64,000 bases of DNA from Pohlia nutans (GCA_022496805.1 CM040091.1:16730336-16794335); one strand, 5' to 3'; shown: positions 1 to 10,222, numbered from the stretch's first letter. A program made the numbers and translations. The notes: a model not told the origin generated them from the letters alone.

Positions 1-1032
1 CAAATATTCACATGCTGTGAATTCCAATCCAAAATGAGTCTTGGCCACTATGTCGGAATTGCCATAACATGCTTAAACAAAACTTGTCGTTATGCCTAAA
101 CTAAAGTCGTAGTGTTGTATAATGCTTAAACGTCAGGCTTAAGACTAAACGTGGAATCACGTTGTCTCTGTTACACCCAATTTTGCCACTATAAATAGGA
201 TAAAATTCCAAATTTATATTTATAGTAGATGAAGGCATGTGTCTACAACAAGCCATGGTTTAAAATAAGCTAGGAGTGTCCAAAATGAGTGTTTCATAGC
301 CCTAACCTATTTAGAATATAATTTTCTAGAAGAATATATCATTGGATCACTAAAATTGTGTTCATAAAAATTCAGATAAAATTAAAGAGCGTTGGGTGGT
401 GAAGATCTTGAAACAATTTACAAAAGTATTAATTTGTAAATGTGAAAAAAATGCATGATAAATTATATAATTTGCATGGACGTACAAAGATAGATTATAA
501 ATAACGAATTTTAAATCAAATCTATTGAAATGGATTCCTAAAATTCATCATATACAATTACATACATATAAAATCAAACTAATATACTTCCAAAATGAAA
601 AACAAATATAAAAAATTAATTATATATCTTTGAATTTTGGTATGATTGGCTAAAAGCACAAGGTTAATGCGTGGGTTAATGAGATGCTTAGATACCCATT
701 GGAATTTGTTTGATTTAAACTAATAATTGTAAGCTATTTTTATGTAGTGTCGTTTAAATTATCAATTGCACAAATTAAAAACTCTATATCTTAGCAACTT
801 CTATCCAAGTGATGAACATTTTTGCTTTTAAATTTTTTTAATTTAAGTCAACAAAAAATATTCACAAGAAAAGAAAGTTTTAAGATAATAATGAAATTTG
901 CATGGCATCATATGGTCGGATTAAATGTGCCTTATGTCAATATATATTTTTAAAGTTTATTTTGAAGATATTAACTATGATTATGCTAAAAGAACTCGTT
1001 GCATTATGGATTTTGGAATAATTGTCCAAAGT
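1..1032. other. AT-rich intergenic DNA, no gene seen
   Basis: Strongly AT-rich with stop codons in all frames. I see no RNA gene, LTR or coding signature. It precedes the first copy of a duplicated block that starts near 1033. Confidence 0.6.
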
Positions 1033-1430
1033 GTAGGATGAACAACATTGAATCAAAATAAGAAGATTATAACCTATTAACACATCTTATAATCACGTTT
1101 AGAAAAATCTCAAAGGAACTTTACCGAAATTTAATAATACAAATACAAATACCTTCATGTCTTTTGGGAAAAAAGGACTTTACGCAATTATAAGAAAATT
1201 TCAAGTAGAAAGTATAAACTTGTAATCTCCATGATTGACTTATCGGTATTGTAAATTCAACTGAGAGATATTCCATTTTTATTTATTTATTTTACAAACT
1301 TGATGGTACAAATTAAATGTCTTATAAATAGCAATTACCAATATATTTTGAAATTGAAATTCCAAAAGAAATTGGATATTCAGTTCTTGGCTTTGCAACG
1401 AGGTTTGAAAATTTGAATCTGAGCTTATAC
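1033..1430 (+). repeat. Duplicated block, copy 1
   Basis: This stretch aligns by eye with about 3078-3440 in the same orientation. Both copies begin with GTAGGATGAACAACATTGAA and continue through shared blocks such as TTTTACAAACTTGATGGTAC. They have diverged by substitutions and small indels. The foldback element at 1476-2453 sits just beyond the end of this copy. Either a diverged tandem/segmental duplication or two members of an unnamed dispersed repeat. Confidence 0.65.
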
Positions 1431-1475
1431 AGTATATATATATACACTAAAAAAAGAAAAAAACATTGGCTAGTA

Positions 1476-2453
1476 CAGTGGGGTCCAACATGGAATGGCG
1501 TTTTTGGTTTTGCAGTGAGAAAAAGTTCAGTACTTCCAACTTTGAAAGCCTCCCGAGAGCTCAAAAATTGGTATTTTCCCACGAAATATTTACCAAAGCA
1601 TTATCTCTAAGTTAATTATATGCATACAAAATTTCAAGGCCAGAAGATGCACCGAAAAAAGTTATTCAAAATCTACCAACATTGGTAGCTATGGAAATTT
1701 TTTCACTGCTGCCAACTTTGACAGCCTCCCAAAGATTGAATTAATTTTTTTTTGCCATGAAATTCTAGGAAAAAAAAAACTCTTTATGTTAATGACAAAT
1801 GATAAAAATTTCAAGGCCAAAAGATTAATACAAAAAACGATATTAACAATCTACCAACATGTGTAGTTGTGGGAAACAATGGGGGAAACTACACACATTG
1901 GTAGATTGTAAATATTTTTCTTTGTATAGATTTTTTGACCTTGAAATTTGGCATGAATGTTTTTGTCATAAAGAGCATGTTGTACCAAAAATTTCATGGT
2001 AAATAGACAATTTCTCAACCGTAGGGAGGGTGTCAAAGTTGGTAGCAAAGTTTCCCCCATTGTTTCCCACAACTACACATGTTGGTAGATTGTCAATATC
2101 TTTTTTTGTATTAATCTTTTGGCATTGAAATTTTTATCATATGTCATTAACATAAAGAAGTTTCTTTTCCAAGAATTTCATGGCAAAAAAAAAATAATTC
2201 AATCTTTGGGGGGTTGTCAAAGTTGGCAGCAGTGAATAACTACCAATGTTGGTAGATTTTGAATAACGTTTTTTTGGTGAATCTTTTGGCCTTGAAATTT
2301 GGCATACATATAATTAACTTAAAGATAAGTCTCTGGTAAAAATTTCGTGGTAAAATACCAATTTTTGAGTTCTCGGGAGGCTTTCAAAGTTGGCAGTACT
2401 GAAATTTTTCTCACTGCGAAACCAAAAACGCCATTCCATGTTGGACCCCACTG
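1476..2453. mobile_element. TA-flanked foldback element made of five ~170-bp modules
   Basis: The ends are inverted copies of CAGTGGGGTCCAACATGG and each is flanked by TA. The two arms (about 1476-1890 and 2045-2453) are inverted copies over nearly their full length. Inside, one ~170-bp module recurs five times, twice in one direction (about 1500-1673, 1689-1851) and three times in the other (about 1906-2060, 2088-2230, 2255-2420); the last of the five lies in the loop. Modules are separated by short palindromes of the form CTACCAACATTGGTAG at about 1673, 1851, 1896, 2073 and 2240. No coding capacity. The TA target and CAGTG-type ends suggest a Tc1/mariner-type non-autonomous element; this is an inference. 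Confidence 0.8.
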
Positions 2454-2715
2454 TACAGGCAGCTCTGGTATGACTCAAGATTTCAAGATCCTGAACTTCC
2501 TCCTCTCCCTCCCCTCCAATTCTCACTCCAAATTCCTTAAAATGTATTGTTTACTAAAACAAGCGTATTAGCTAAATTTAGCCTTTCCAATTCATCACCT
2601 TCCCAATCTAAGGCAATATCAATGTGCGAAGTTGATATGATTTTTTGAATAATATGAATAAACTTTTTGCATGGTTGTTTTGGCTGGAATCGCAGCCCAA
2701 TGGAGGCCGAACTTT
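2454..2715. other. Intergenic, nothing recognised
   Basis: Short spacer with a pyrimidine-rich run near 2490-2525. No gene or repeat end recognised. Confidence 0.5.
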
Positions 2716-3077
2716 TATGAGAAGTTAGCTCATGCATGTGTGATTCGATTGGAATGGAGATGATTTGCAAAGCATCTATGCCTCATTTCATGTTGCACTG
2801 ATTTCCCAAAAAAATCTAAAATCTTAGTATAAAGATGCTCTTTGAAAAAATTGACTCATAAAATTAAGCAACCAAAGATTAACAATAATCAATAAACTTA
2901 TTCTATTCAATTTTAACCCATCACAAAAAAATAAAATTCATCCACACATTGTCAATATCTCATTCGTAATCAAGTTGCAAACATATTTTGGATTTTGGGT
3001 TTCAAGAATTATACAAATAAGTCGGTGATAGCAAGTGCAGATTTAATCGTACAAATAGAGTGTAAAATTCATGATGT
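2716..3077 (+). repeat. Internal fragment of TTAA-MITE family G
   Basis: Matches the middle of the three full family G elements (21170, 22509, 57441). It shares the blocks AAGTTAGCTCATGCATGTG, CATTTCATGTTGCACTG, ACCCATCACAA and CATTGTCAATATCT in the same order. Neither TTAA-CCCC terminus is present, so this is a truncated copy. Confidence 0.65.
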
Positions 3078-3440
3078 GTAGGATGAACAACATTGAATCA
3101 AATGAAGATGATTATAACCTATTAACACATCATTTAATCACATTTAGAAAACCTCAAATTGCCTTTACTAAACTATAACAATACTCATACAATACCTTCA
3201 TTACTTTTGGAAAAAATATGACTTTAGGCAGTTGTAAGCGAATTTCAAGTTGAAAGCATAAAAATATAATTTTCAAAATTTAAATGTCGGTTTTACAAAC
3301 TTGATGGTACAAACTGAATGTCTTATAATTACCATGTTTTGTAATTACATTTTGAAGTTGAACTTCCAAACGAAAACGAAAATACAGATTCGAGCTTTGG
3401 AGTGAGCTCTCTCAATCTGAATTTGAAATTATACTTTCAG
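3078..3440 (+). repeat. Duplicated block, copy 2
   Basis: Diverged direct copy of about 1033-1430. It abuts the family G fragment on its left. Confidence 0.65.
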
Positions 3441-4150
3441 TGGTGCTTCCACCAACCCTTAAAATATGTGGCCTTATGACCATGGAATCATGCTTTACAT
3501 GTAACATTCATGTTTTTTCACTTTCAATAGAAAAGAATTCAACATTAATTTGTTAGTAAATGAAGCCGTATGTCTACTACAAATCATGAATTTTCCCTAA
3601 ATTTTGGTGAAAATTTGAAATTACGATAATTATTTTAAAAGAATATTCATATCAATTGAAGAACGTACGTACTCAAAAAATCCGAGTTATTTTCCAAAGA
3701 TGTAGAGTACAATGAAGAACATTACAGTAAATCAAAACCATCCATGTCTCTAAATTTAGACATTTCAAATACACCATGGTAATGCATGTTGAACTTGTAA
3801 CTCTACCAAGACACTCAATTTTCAATGCTTTTCCAAAAATTCTAAGTGTCCAGTAGAAACTAGACGTGATACACTTCATTTTATAAGTTAAGCTCAAACG
3901 GGATGGAATTCATTTTTCATGGCATAAATTTAGTTTATGTAAGAAATAGGAAAAGGACTAAAATACTCTACATGATGAACCGTCTTTACTACTTCACTTG
4001 TGCTTTGGGACCATGGAAAATCTAAACATGGGTTGAATGGCTTTAATTTAATTTGATTAGATTTAAAGAGGTGGCATGAGCAAAACAAAAGCCGTGAGTC
4101 GCAAAAGAATTGGATGGAAATCATCTGCGTCAACAGCAATTGGAATGGAA
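3441..4150. other. AT-rich intergenic DNA
   Basis: No gene recognised on either strand; short open frames here have no family features. Confidence 0.5.
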
Positions 4151-4722
4151 TTAACCCTTTAACCCTTTAACCCTTTAACGTCCCATTCCTTTGCAGAAAA
4201 GTCAAACTACACTTTTATACACAGTTCAACATTCAAGAATTAATAAAATATATTTTTTGATATTTTTCATGCATAAAATTGTATGTTTCCTATTAGTCCT
4301 AAAAATTTCTAATTTTTTTAATACAAAATGAATTTTTTACAAATTTTTAGGTCAAACACTTCAAGAAATTCATATTAATTACAAAAAATCTTCAAAAAAT
4401 ATAGTTTTTTTTAGAACATGTGCAAATGACAATGGAGAATCACATCATATATTTTTGTAGAATTTTTGAATTTTAATTATTAAAATTCAAAAAGTGAACA
4501 TTCTATGCAGTGCAATTTAGACCTTGAGCTATCTAGCTTGCAATAGAAATAAAATATTCAATACTTGAAATTTGTAGGATCCGAAAAGTGAAGTGAAAAC
4601 TAGACTTGATAAACTTCATTTTCTCAATTGAGAGCAATATCAAAAAACGTCATCTTTAAGTTCAAAATTGGCTTTGACCAACAATCATCCACTATTTGGA
4701 TGCGCGGTCCTTAAAGGGTTAA
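4151..4722. mobile_element. TTAA-bounded MITE, family A-like (copy A1)
   Basis: The left end shows three tandem TTAACCCTT units (4151-4178) followed by ACGTCCC. The right end reads GGTCCTTAAAGGGTTAA and finishes at 4722. It has no ORF. The terminal TTAA is shared with the next element, A2. TTAA target use with CCC-starting ends resembles piggyBac-type insertion, but no transposase is present in the window to prove it. Confidence 0.6.
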
Positions 4723-5259
4723 GGTCCTGATTCAACATTGTTTTCAAAGATCCATTATAAAATGATTAATGAAAAACAAAAATGGAATTGATGTACAAAG
4801 AAAAGTTGTAAATGTCAATGTGAGGATCACATATGTACGGTTGGATTCATCTTATTTATTATTAATATTTTAAAATCAAATTTGCAAGGTTAACTCTTGA
4901 AATTCAATTAAAAATCCAAAATTAACACAAAAAAACTTAAAAATATTGTATTGAAATTGGAATAACATGCACTACAAGATGGTATGGTTTCCATTATTTG
5001 ATTCTACTTATCATGGAAAATCATGTTTAACGTCTCACTTTCTGAACTAAGATTGAAACTTGACATAAACCACTTTTGTAATTTTTCAAAAATTCACATT
5101 ATCTTATTTTGAAGATCCATACCGTACAAATGGTAGTCAACTAGCACAAGAATCAAAAAAAGAATTGGATGGATGAAAAACATCACCATTTGAGGTGAAA
5201 GGACGCGTCAGAAATCATCCAGCGTCCAGAATCTGGACGCTGGCACGTCAAAGGGTTAA
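4719..5259. mobile_element. TTAA-bounded MITE family A (copy A2)
   Basis: About 541 bp from TTAAGGTCCTGATTCAAC to GGCACGTCAAAGGGTTAA. It aligns with A3 (32901-33392), with the left part of A4 (33675-33941), and with reversed fragments at 34230-34346 and about 38380-38517. Shared internal blocks include TTGTAAATGTCAATGTGA and GGAATAACATGCACTA. Confidence 0.7.
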
Positions 5260-5358
5260 GTTAATCACTTCCATTCGTTCATAGCTAAACTGCCAGTTGA
5301 AGTGCTAGTGCGGCTTGACATGAACTGCTAGTGAAGTGCCTGTGCGGCTTGACATCCC

Positions 5359-5373
5359 TTTCTATAAAAGGGC
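5359..5373 (+). promoter_or_regulatory. TATA-like box just upstream of the copia insertion
   Basis: CTATAAAAGGGCC lies about 40 bp upstream of the left LTR, after an imperfect direct repeat containing GTGCGGCTTGACAT. The retrotransposon insertion point therefore falls where the transcription start or 5' leader of a host unit would be. The host gene is not identified. Confidence 0.4.
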
Positions 5374-5408
5374 CATAGCTTTTTCCTCCTTCATCTTCAT
5401 GTTGCTTG

Positions 5409-5687
5409 TGTTAGGATAAGCGACCTTGGACGCTTCCGGATACCTCATCCATCCGGATAGACTCCCGGGTGCACTACTAGGATACTCTCACAGTTGACTT
5501 AGAGTAAAGATAGGGGCGAATAATCCCACCTACCGCATCAGGTAGTTAGACCGGCAGTTAAGAGGTAGCTCTCTTAACTGCGCCACCACTCTTCTATCTG
5601 TTTCTACCTACCACGGAGTGTATATAAACGAGGGCCGTGAAGGCTCCTTACTTCTTCTTGCATTTCTGTTTTTCTTTCTACTCAACA
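5409..5687 (+). repeat. 5' LTR of the copia element
   Basis: TG...CA ends. A TATA box (GTATATAAACG) lies near 5617-5630 and is the likely element promoter. Upstream of it is a palindromic AAGAGGTAGCTCTCTT block. Confidence 0.93.
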
Positions 5688-5701
5688 CGTTATCAGCACC
5701 G
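5688..5701 (+). other. Primer-binding site of the copia element
   Basis: CGTTATCAGCACC lies immediately after the LTR. TTATCAGCA-type sites are common in plant copia elements and are taken to pair with an internal part of initiator tRNA-Met. Confidence 0.65.
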
Positions 5702-6330
5702 TTAGCTCTTCCACCATAGCTCTTTGTAGCTATTCCTCTTGCTTCTTTGATATAGTTTTTTGTTGCTCTTTAGAGCTCTTGCTTTTACTCTTCTGTAATA
5801 GTTGTTTTTTGTAGCTCTTTTGGTTTTACTATTCTGCCATAGCTTTTTGTAGCTCTTTTGGTTTTGCTATTCTGCCATAGTTTTTTGTAGCACTTGCTCT
5901 TGCTCTCCTTCACTTTCTTTTTGCTTTTTTCTCCTCCTTCTAAAAACTTAGAGATAGATGAGTGCATGATTGCTCCCGCTACTTCCTTGCTGCATGCTCT
6001 TGATACTCCCGAGGCTCTCCTCCCCTGTCTGTTTTTCAATTATTAGCCATCCCTCGATTTTTTTTTCCTCTCTCTCTTGTGTTTTTGACTGCAGGTTTCT
6101 CTTCATCGTTAGTATACCCGATTAGCCCGTTGTTGTTTCACGATTTTATTTTATTTTTCCTATCTCGTTTTATTTTCCTATCTCGATTTCTTCATCCTCG
6201 TTTTATTTTCCTTCCTCTCCGATCTCTCTACATGCTCTTCTTAGAATACTCGTGATTTTTCCCCGTGATTTCTAGACGCAGTAGATAGACATAAAAACAG
6301 ATTTCTTCATGTTCTCTCATCTAGCTCTAG
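5702..6330 (+). other. Pyrimidine-rich leader of the copia element with short tandem repeats
   Basis: Untranslated leader between the primer site and gag. Between about 5770 and 5900 a degenerate ~45-bp unit containing TAGCTCTTTTGGTTTT and ATTCTGCCATAG is repeated. Confidence 0.7.
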
Positions 6331-8130
6331 ATGACGTCCACCCCAATAGTTATGGCTACTTCCGTCAAGGAAACTCGCACACAAACCCTCATGTTTGATG
6401 CTTTAGAACCAGATGGTAGTAATTTCTTAGAGTGGAACAACGATGTCTCTACCTATTTGTGTGCAGAAGAACTTGATGGAACGCTGGATGCTGAAACCGC
6501 AAGGACACTCCCATCGCCACGGAAATGGCAGGCTTTACTCATCATCCGCCGGCACATGGACGCATCGCTACGCCAGCAATACATCCAAGTACACGAACCT
6601 GCGGAGCTCTGGACCCAGCTGCAGGCACGATTCAAGCATGAAGAAACGCTCTTCCTCCCACAAGCTCGCAACGACTGGGTGAATCTCCGTGTCCTCGATT
6701 TTCCGAACTTTCAAGCCTTCAACGCCGAACTCCATCGAATTTCAGCACAACTACGACTCTGCGGCGACAAGGTCACGGATGCGGAATTAATCGATAAGAC
6801 TCTCTCCACCTTCCCTCCTGCTACTGCCATTCTTGCTCAGCAATACCGCAATATGAAATTCAAACATCACTCGGAACTAATGTCATATCTCCTATTAGCA
6901 GAGAAGCAACAGCAGATATTGTTGAAGAACGCAGAGGCAAGACCAGCACGGGAGATTCATGTTACCGAAGCACCAACACCGCTAGCTGCACCTGTACCCA
7001 CACAGCCTACACTAGCACACGAAACTCACAGTATGGAGGCGGCTAAGCGTCACCCCCGAGGCGGACGAGGACGCGGCAGGGGTCGAGACAGTCGCTCCTA
7101 TTACGGCCGCGACGATCATCGTTACAACTCGCACCGTCAAGACCATCGCTACACCAACGATCATCGTGATCAACACATGTATCCCCATGACCGCCGTGAA
7201 CCTTACGAACGATATGACAAACCATATCAGTCGCAAGGTCAGTCTAGTCACTCCGATAGGTCTAGTCCAACCAGGGGTACGTGCCACAAATGCGGTCGTC
7301 ATGGCCATTATGCACGCGAGTGCCGCACTCCTGAGTACTTCGTAGACATGTACCGAGAACTCCAAAAACTGAAAGAGGAGAAGAGAGAAGTGCACACTCT
7401 CGATACACCCTCTTTCAATGACATTGACCCCGAGAATTACATGGTCCAGATGTCTAGGCAAAGTCCACGGTCTGACTTAGTACTCCTCGATAGCGCGTCC
7501 ACTCACTCGATATTTAGGGACCCCCAGTTCTTTGAGTCTACTTGCATGCGCGGATCCTGGCAAGAGTGCAACATACTCACCATCGCCGGAAGCCGGAATT
7601 TTAAATTCCGGGAGGGCCGGGCACCGATAGTATTGTCCGGGGGATTCCCCCTCAGGTTTGAAAGAGCAATGTTTGCTCCTGGCGCCCCCCGGAGTCTGAT
7701 CAGCTACCGGGATTTGAGAGCGAATGGGATCCACGCTTCCACAGTTGGGGAAGGCGATGATGATGAGGCACTAGAATTGCGCAAAGGAATGCAAGTAATT
7801 ACTACGGTGAAAGCGGGCACTACTGGACTCTATGAATTGATGATTACGGCCACTGCGTCCAATGATCGCTCTTGCAACCTCACGGTACTTCTCAAGGCTC
7901 AGCTATGGCACCGGCGACTTGGACACCCCGGCACGACCATCTTCCGCCGCCGTAGCACAAGTCGCCACGGGATTCATCAAAGCAGATCGAGTGAAACACA
8001 TCAGCCCGACTTTGTTTGGATTCATGCAGGATCTCGTGGAAACTGGCCAAGTCACCGTCACGAAGATCGAATCAGCAAACAACATAGCCGACATGTTGAC
8101 CAAGGCACTTCCAGCATACAAGCATTGTGA
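6331..8130 (+). CDS. Copia gag-protease remnant, 599 aa, with out-of-frame tail
   Basis: Retrotransposon capsid plus truncated polyprotein. Residues ~20-210 look like the plant copia gag (UBN2-type) domain, with the start GSNFLEWNNDVSTYL. An Arg/Gly/His/Tyr-rich basic linker (~235-310) follows, then a CCHC zinc knuckle, CHKCGRHGHYAREC (318-331). The protease active site is DSAST (387-391), the form many copia proteins use instead of DTG. HRRLGHPG (527-534) is the gag-pre-integrase motif. After about residue 540 (near 7950) a large internal deletion joins the frame to the RT/RNase H tail in the wrong register, so the last ~60 residues are nonsense. The correct-frame tail ends with TGA at 8180-8182 and contains ADMLTKALP, typical of copia C-termini. 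Start chosen at the first ATG after the leader. Confidence 0.85.
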   Translation: MTSTPIVMATSVKETRTQTLMFDALEPDGSNFLEWNNDVSTYLCAEELDGTLDAETARTLPSPRKWQALLIIRRHMDASLRQQYIQVHEPAELWTQLQARFKHEETLFLPQARNDWVNLRVLDFPNFQAFNAELHRISAQLRLCGDKVTDAELIDKTLSTFPPATAILAQQYRNMKFKHHSELMSYLLLAEKQQQILLKNAEARPAREIHVTEAPTPLAAPVPTQPTLAHETHSMEAAKRHPRGGRGRGRGRDSRSYYGRDDHRYNSHRQDHRYTNDHRDQHMYPHDRREPYERYDKPYQSQGQSSHSDRSSPTRGTCHKCGRHGHYARECRTPEYFVDMYRELQKLKEEKREVHTLDTPSFNDIDPENYMVQMSRQSPRSDLVLLDSASTHSIFRDPQFFESTCMRGSWQECNILTIAGSRNFKFREGRAPIVLSGGFPLRFERAMFAPGAPRSLISYRDLRANGIHASTVGEGDDDEALELRKGMQVITTVKAGTTGLYELMITATASNDRSCNLTVLLKAQLWHRRLGHPGTTIFRRRSTSRHGIHQSRSSETHQPDFVWIHAGSRGNWPSHRHEDRISKQHSRHVDQGTSSIQAL

Positions 8131-8182
8131 ACTAGTTCGAGCAGCCGGTATGCGTTCTCTCCAAGAACTTGATCAGCATTGA
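7951..8182 (+). pseudogene. Remnant of copia RNase H C-terminus
   Basis: In the frame ending at TGA 8180-8182 the translation contains GFIKADRVKHISPTL, then NNIADMLTKALP. This corresponds to the end of a copia polyprotein (usual form: H.R.KHI...ADLLTK.L). It is out of frame with the upstream gag-protease ORF because of the internal deletion, so it would not be made as part of that protein. Confidence 0.75.
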
Positions 8183-8274
8183 AGGACACACTCTTTTCTC
8201 CACTCGGGATTTTTCCCATTGGGTTTTGCTCGAGGAGGAGTTTTTGACGAGGTGTTCCTGCGGTCGAGGAGGAG

Positions 8275-8553
8275 TGTTAGGATAAGCGACCTTGGAAGCT
8301 TCCGGATACCTCATCCATCCGGATAGACTCCCGGGTGCACTACTAGGATACTCTCACAGTTGACTTAGAGTAAAGATAGGGGCGGATAATCCCACCTACC
8401 GCATCAGGTAGTTAGACCGGCAGTTAAGAGGTAGCTCTCTTAACTGCGCCACCACTCTTCTATCTGTTTCTACCTACCACGGAGTGTATATAAACGAGGG
8501 CCGTGAAGGCTCCTTACTTCTTCTTGCATTTCTGTTTTTCTTTCTACTCAACA
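8275..8553 (+). repeat. 3' LTR of the copia element
   Basis: Same length as the 5' LTR with two mismatches seen (AGCTTCC for CGCTTCC, and GGCGGAT for GGCGAAT). The purine tract GAGGAGGAG lies just before it. Followed by the target duplication GCTTG. Confidence 0.93.
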
Positions 8554-8558
8554 GCTTG

Positions 8559-9306
8559 CTTGCAGGTATGGGAGCTGGGCCCCAAGCCCAGTGTAAGCTG
8601 TCTGAAGGGGGTAAGGACGGCCCTGCCGGATTTTTTCGTGAGAAAGTCGCTCTTGCAAATCAATGTGACCTTTCATTGCTGCGTTCATGTTCAAGTTCGC
8701 AACTGGCCGCACCTCTGCAATCAAAGCGGTCTGCAAACTTGGTTACAAACGCATTCATTCCGGCCCCTGAATTTATGTACAACAGTTCTCTCCAATACTA
8801 GAGCCGCACTGAATAGTCGTGGTAAAAGAAAAGCAAAAGAGAAGGTTGCTTCACCTGCAGGGGTTTTGCCCCAATTCGGCAGTGGTGGCATCATCACAGG
8901 TCACTCTTCAGCTGGTGGCGCTAGCTGCTGCGCCACTCACAACCACGAACCCCGGTCAGAAAAGTCCACCACACCGGAACGAAAATGACATTCATTCGTA
9001 CACAAAAAAAAAAAACTTCATACAATCGAGTACATGAAACTGCTCTCAAGTTATGAAAACATACAATGAAACCACAAACATAATTGTTGATAAAGTTCAT
9101 ACAAATGTGTTGGAGTTCAACACTACATATTGCTTTCAATACAAAGCTCTTTCAATACAAAGCTCTTTCAGTCTTATTTCTATACATTGAAATCATGTAG
9201 TATTAGAGTTTATTGCAAGATTCAGCATCTTGACCACCAGACAACTCTTCTACAAAGGCACATGAAAGCTTCAGTTTAGCTTCAAGACAGTTCCTATTAT
9301 CTGCAC
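8559..9306. other. Exon-like GC-richer stretch beyond the copia insertion, gene not identified
   Basis: About 8559-8990 is richer in G+C than the surroundings and stays open in one plus frame up to a stop at 8988, but I recognise no family. The plus strand has a 12-A run at 9005-9016. With the TATA-like box at 5359 on the other side of the insertion, this may be a host transcription unit split by the retrotransposon. From 9000 to 9306 the sequence is AT-rich with a direct repeat of TTTCAATACAAAGCTC (about 9137-9168). Confidence 0.35.
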
Positions 9307-9606
9307 TTAATGAGCTCCAATGCGAAACCCCAAAATCATACTAACCCTGAAAACAATTGGCAAGATTCTTATGGAAGAAACGAGAGGGTTGTATGCAAGC
9401 CAGAAATTCTGCTCAAGGAGAAATGAAGAAAGAGTGAAACACCTTGAGGCACGAGAGAGTGTTAAGTGCCGCCCGCCCGTGACGAAGGCGTCCATACTCA
9501 AGCCGACTTGATCGGCTTCCATCATACTTCCGACGGCCAGCACGTTGGCCACCTTGAACGATTGCGGCTTGTCATTCTGATCGACGAACACGACCTTCGC
9601 TGCCAT
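9307..9606 (-). CDS. Hypothetical 99-aa reading frame or first exon
   Basis: The minus-strand frame begins MAAKVVFVDQNDKPQSFKVA and is GC-rich over about its first 45 codons, then turns into ordinary AT-rich sequence. A real first coding exon followed by read-through of an intron would look like this, but I found no convincing partner exon. A possible donor is near 9350 (AG/GTTAGT on the minus strand). I do not recognise the protein. Confidence 0.3.
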   Translation of the reverse strand: MAAKVVFVDQNDKPQSFKVANVLAVGSMMEADQVGLSMDAFVTGGRHLTLSRASRCFTLSSFLLEQNFWLAYNPLVSSIRILPIVFRVSMILGFRIGAH

Positions 9607-9940
9607 GATCTGTCTATCCCCACTCCACCATTATCAGTCCTCATTTCCAAACCCTCCTCCCTCATCCGAACGCCAACCCTACCACACATTACTCTTGCCA
9701 TCGCAACCTCACACACACAAGCTACATTATCATCACCAATGCCGCTCAACTCAGCCGATGAGACTCAACACCGACGTGAAAACCGAAACCCTGGGGACCC
9801 GGAGTTAATTTAGGGTTTGAGAGTGAGGGTTTTGGAAGATGTTGCGATGGTGCGTACCTGAGATGAACGAAGATGGGAACAAAAGGGACTCGGTGAATTG
9901 AACTCCATGACTCCGTGAATTGTACTCTCGGAGATCGGAA
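9607..9940. other. Possible promoter region of the minus-strand frame
   Basis: Sequence rich in C and A on the plus strand with no further gene recognised. It lies directly upstream of the ATG at 9606. Confidence 0.3.
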
Positions 9941-10222
9941 AAAGACGGCGCGTCCGCCTTGTTCTTCCGCAAATTGCGGCGAACGGAACCCTCGCCCTCT
10001 TCTTCTGCACATTGCGATAGGCCGCTTCGTAAATGTCAGGGTGGATAAACGTGGTGCATTTGCCACACGATTAAAGACGGCGCATCCACCTTGTTCTTCC
10101 GCAAATTGCGGTGAATGGAACCCTCGGAGAAAGACGGCGCGTCCGCCCTCTTCTTCCGCAAACTGCCATCCGCCGCTTTGCAAATGTCAGGGTCGATAAA
10201 CGTGGCGTATTTGCAACGGCCA
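9941..10222. repeat. GC-rich imperfect tandem repeat (~130 bp and ~57 bp spacing)
   Basis: The block AAAGACGGCGCGTCCGCC recurs at 9941, 10073 and 10130. Each is followed by TTCTTCCGCAAATTGCGG or a close variant. A second block (AAATGTCAGGGTGGATAAACG) occurs near 10031 and 10183. The repeat creates repetitive open frames on both strands that are unlikely to be proteins. Confidence 0.75.

Larger units (their letters stand above)
5409..8553 (+). mobile_element. Non-autonomous Ty1/copia LTR retrotransposon with intact ends
   Basis: The LTRs (5409-5687 and 8275-8553) are both 279 bp, start TGTTAG and end CAACA, and differ by two substitutions as counted by eye. The 5-bp target duplication GCTTG is at 5404-5408 and 8554-8558. 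A primer site reading CGTTATCAGCACC follows the left LTR, and a purine run (GAGGAGGAG) precedes the right LTR. The interior codes for gag, a zinc knuckle, protease and the start of the gag-pre-integrase region, then jumps to the tail of reverse transcriptase/RNase H. Integrase and nearly all of RT are missing. This 3,145-bp copy looks young and must depend on an autonomous relative. Confidence 0.95.

Noticed and set aside
1322..2571. Two similar frames (each with the motif FKVGSTE) on opposite strands taken as a gene pair
   Set aside because: They are simply the two arms of the foldback element translated on opposite strands.
7012..7461. Long antisense frames opposite the copia gag
   Set aside because: They are shadows of the gag frame, driven by its His/Arg-rich codons.
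9746..10183. 145-codon minus-strand frame with repeated SPQFAEEQGG motifs
   Set aside because: The protein repeats simply reflect the DNA tandem repeat, and other frames of the same repeat are open too.
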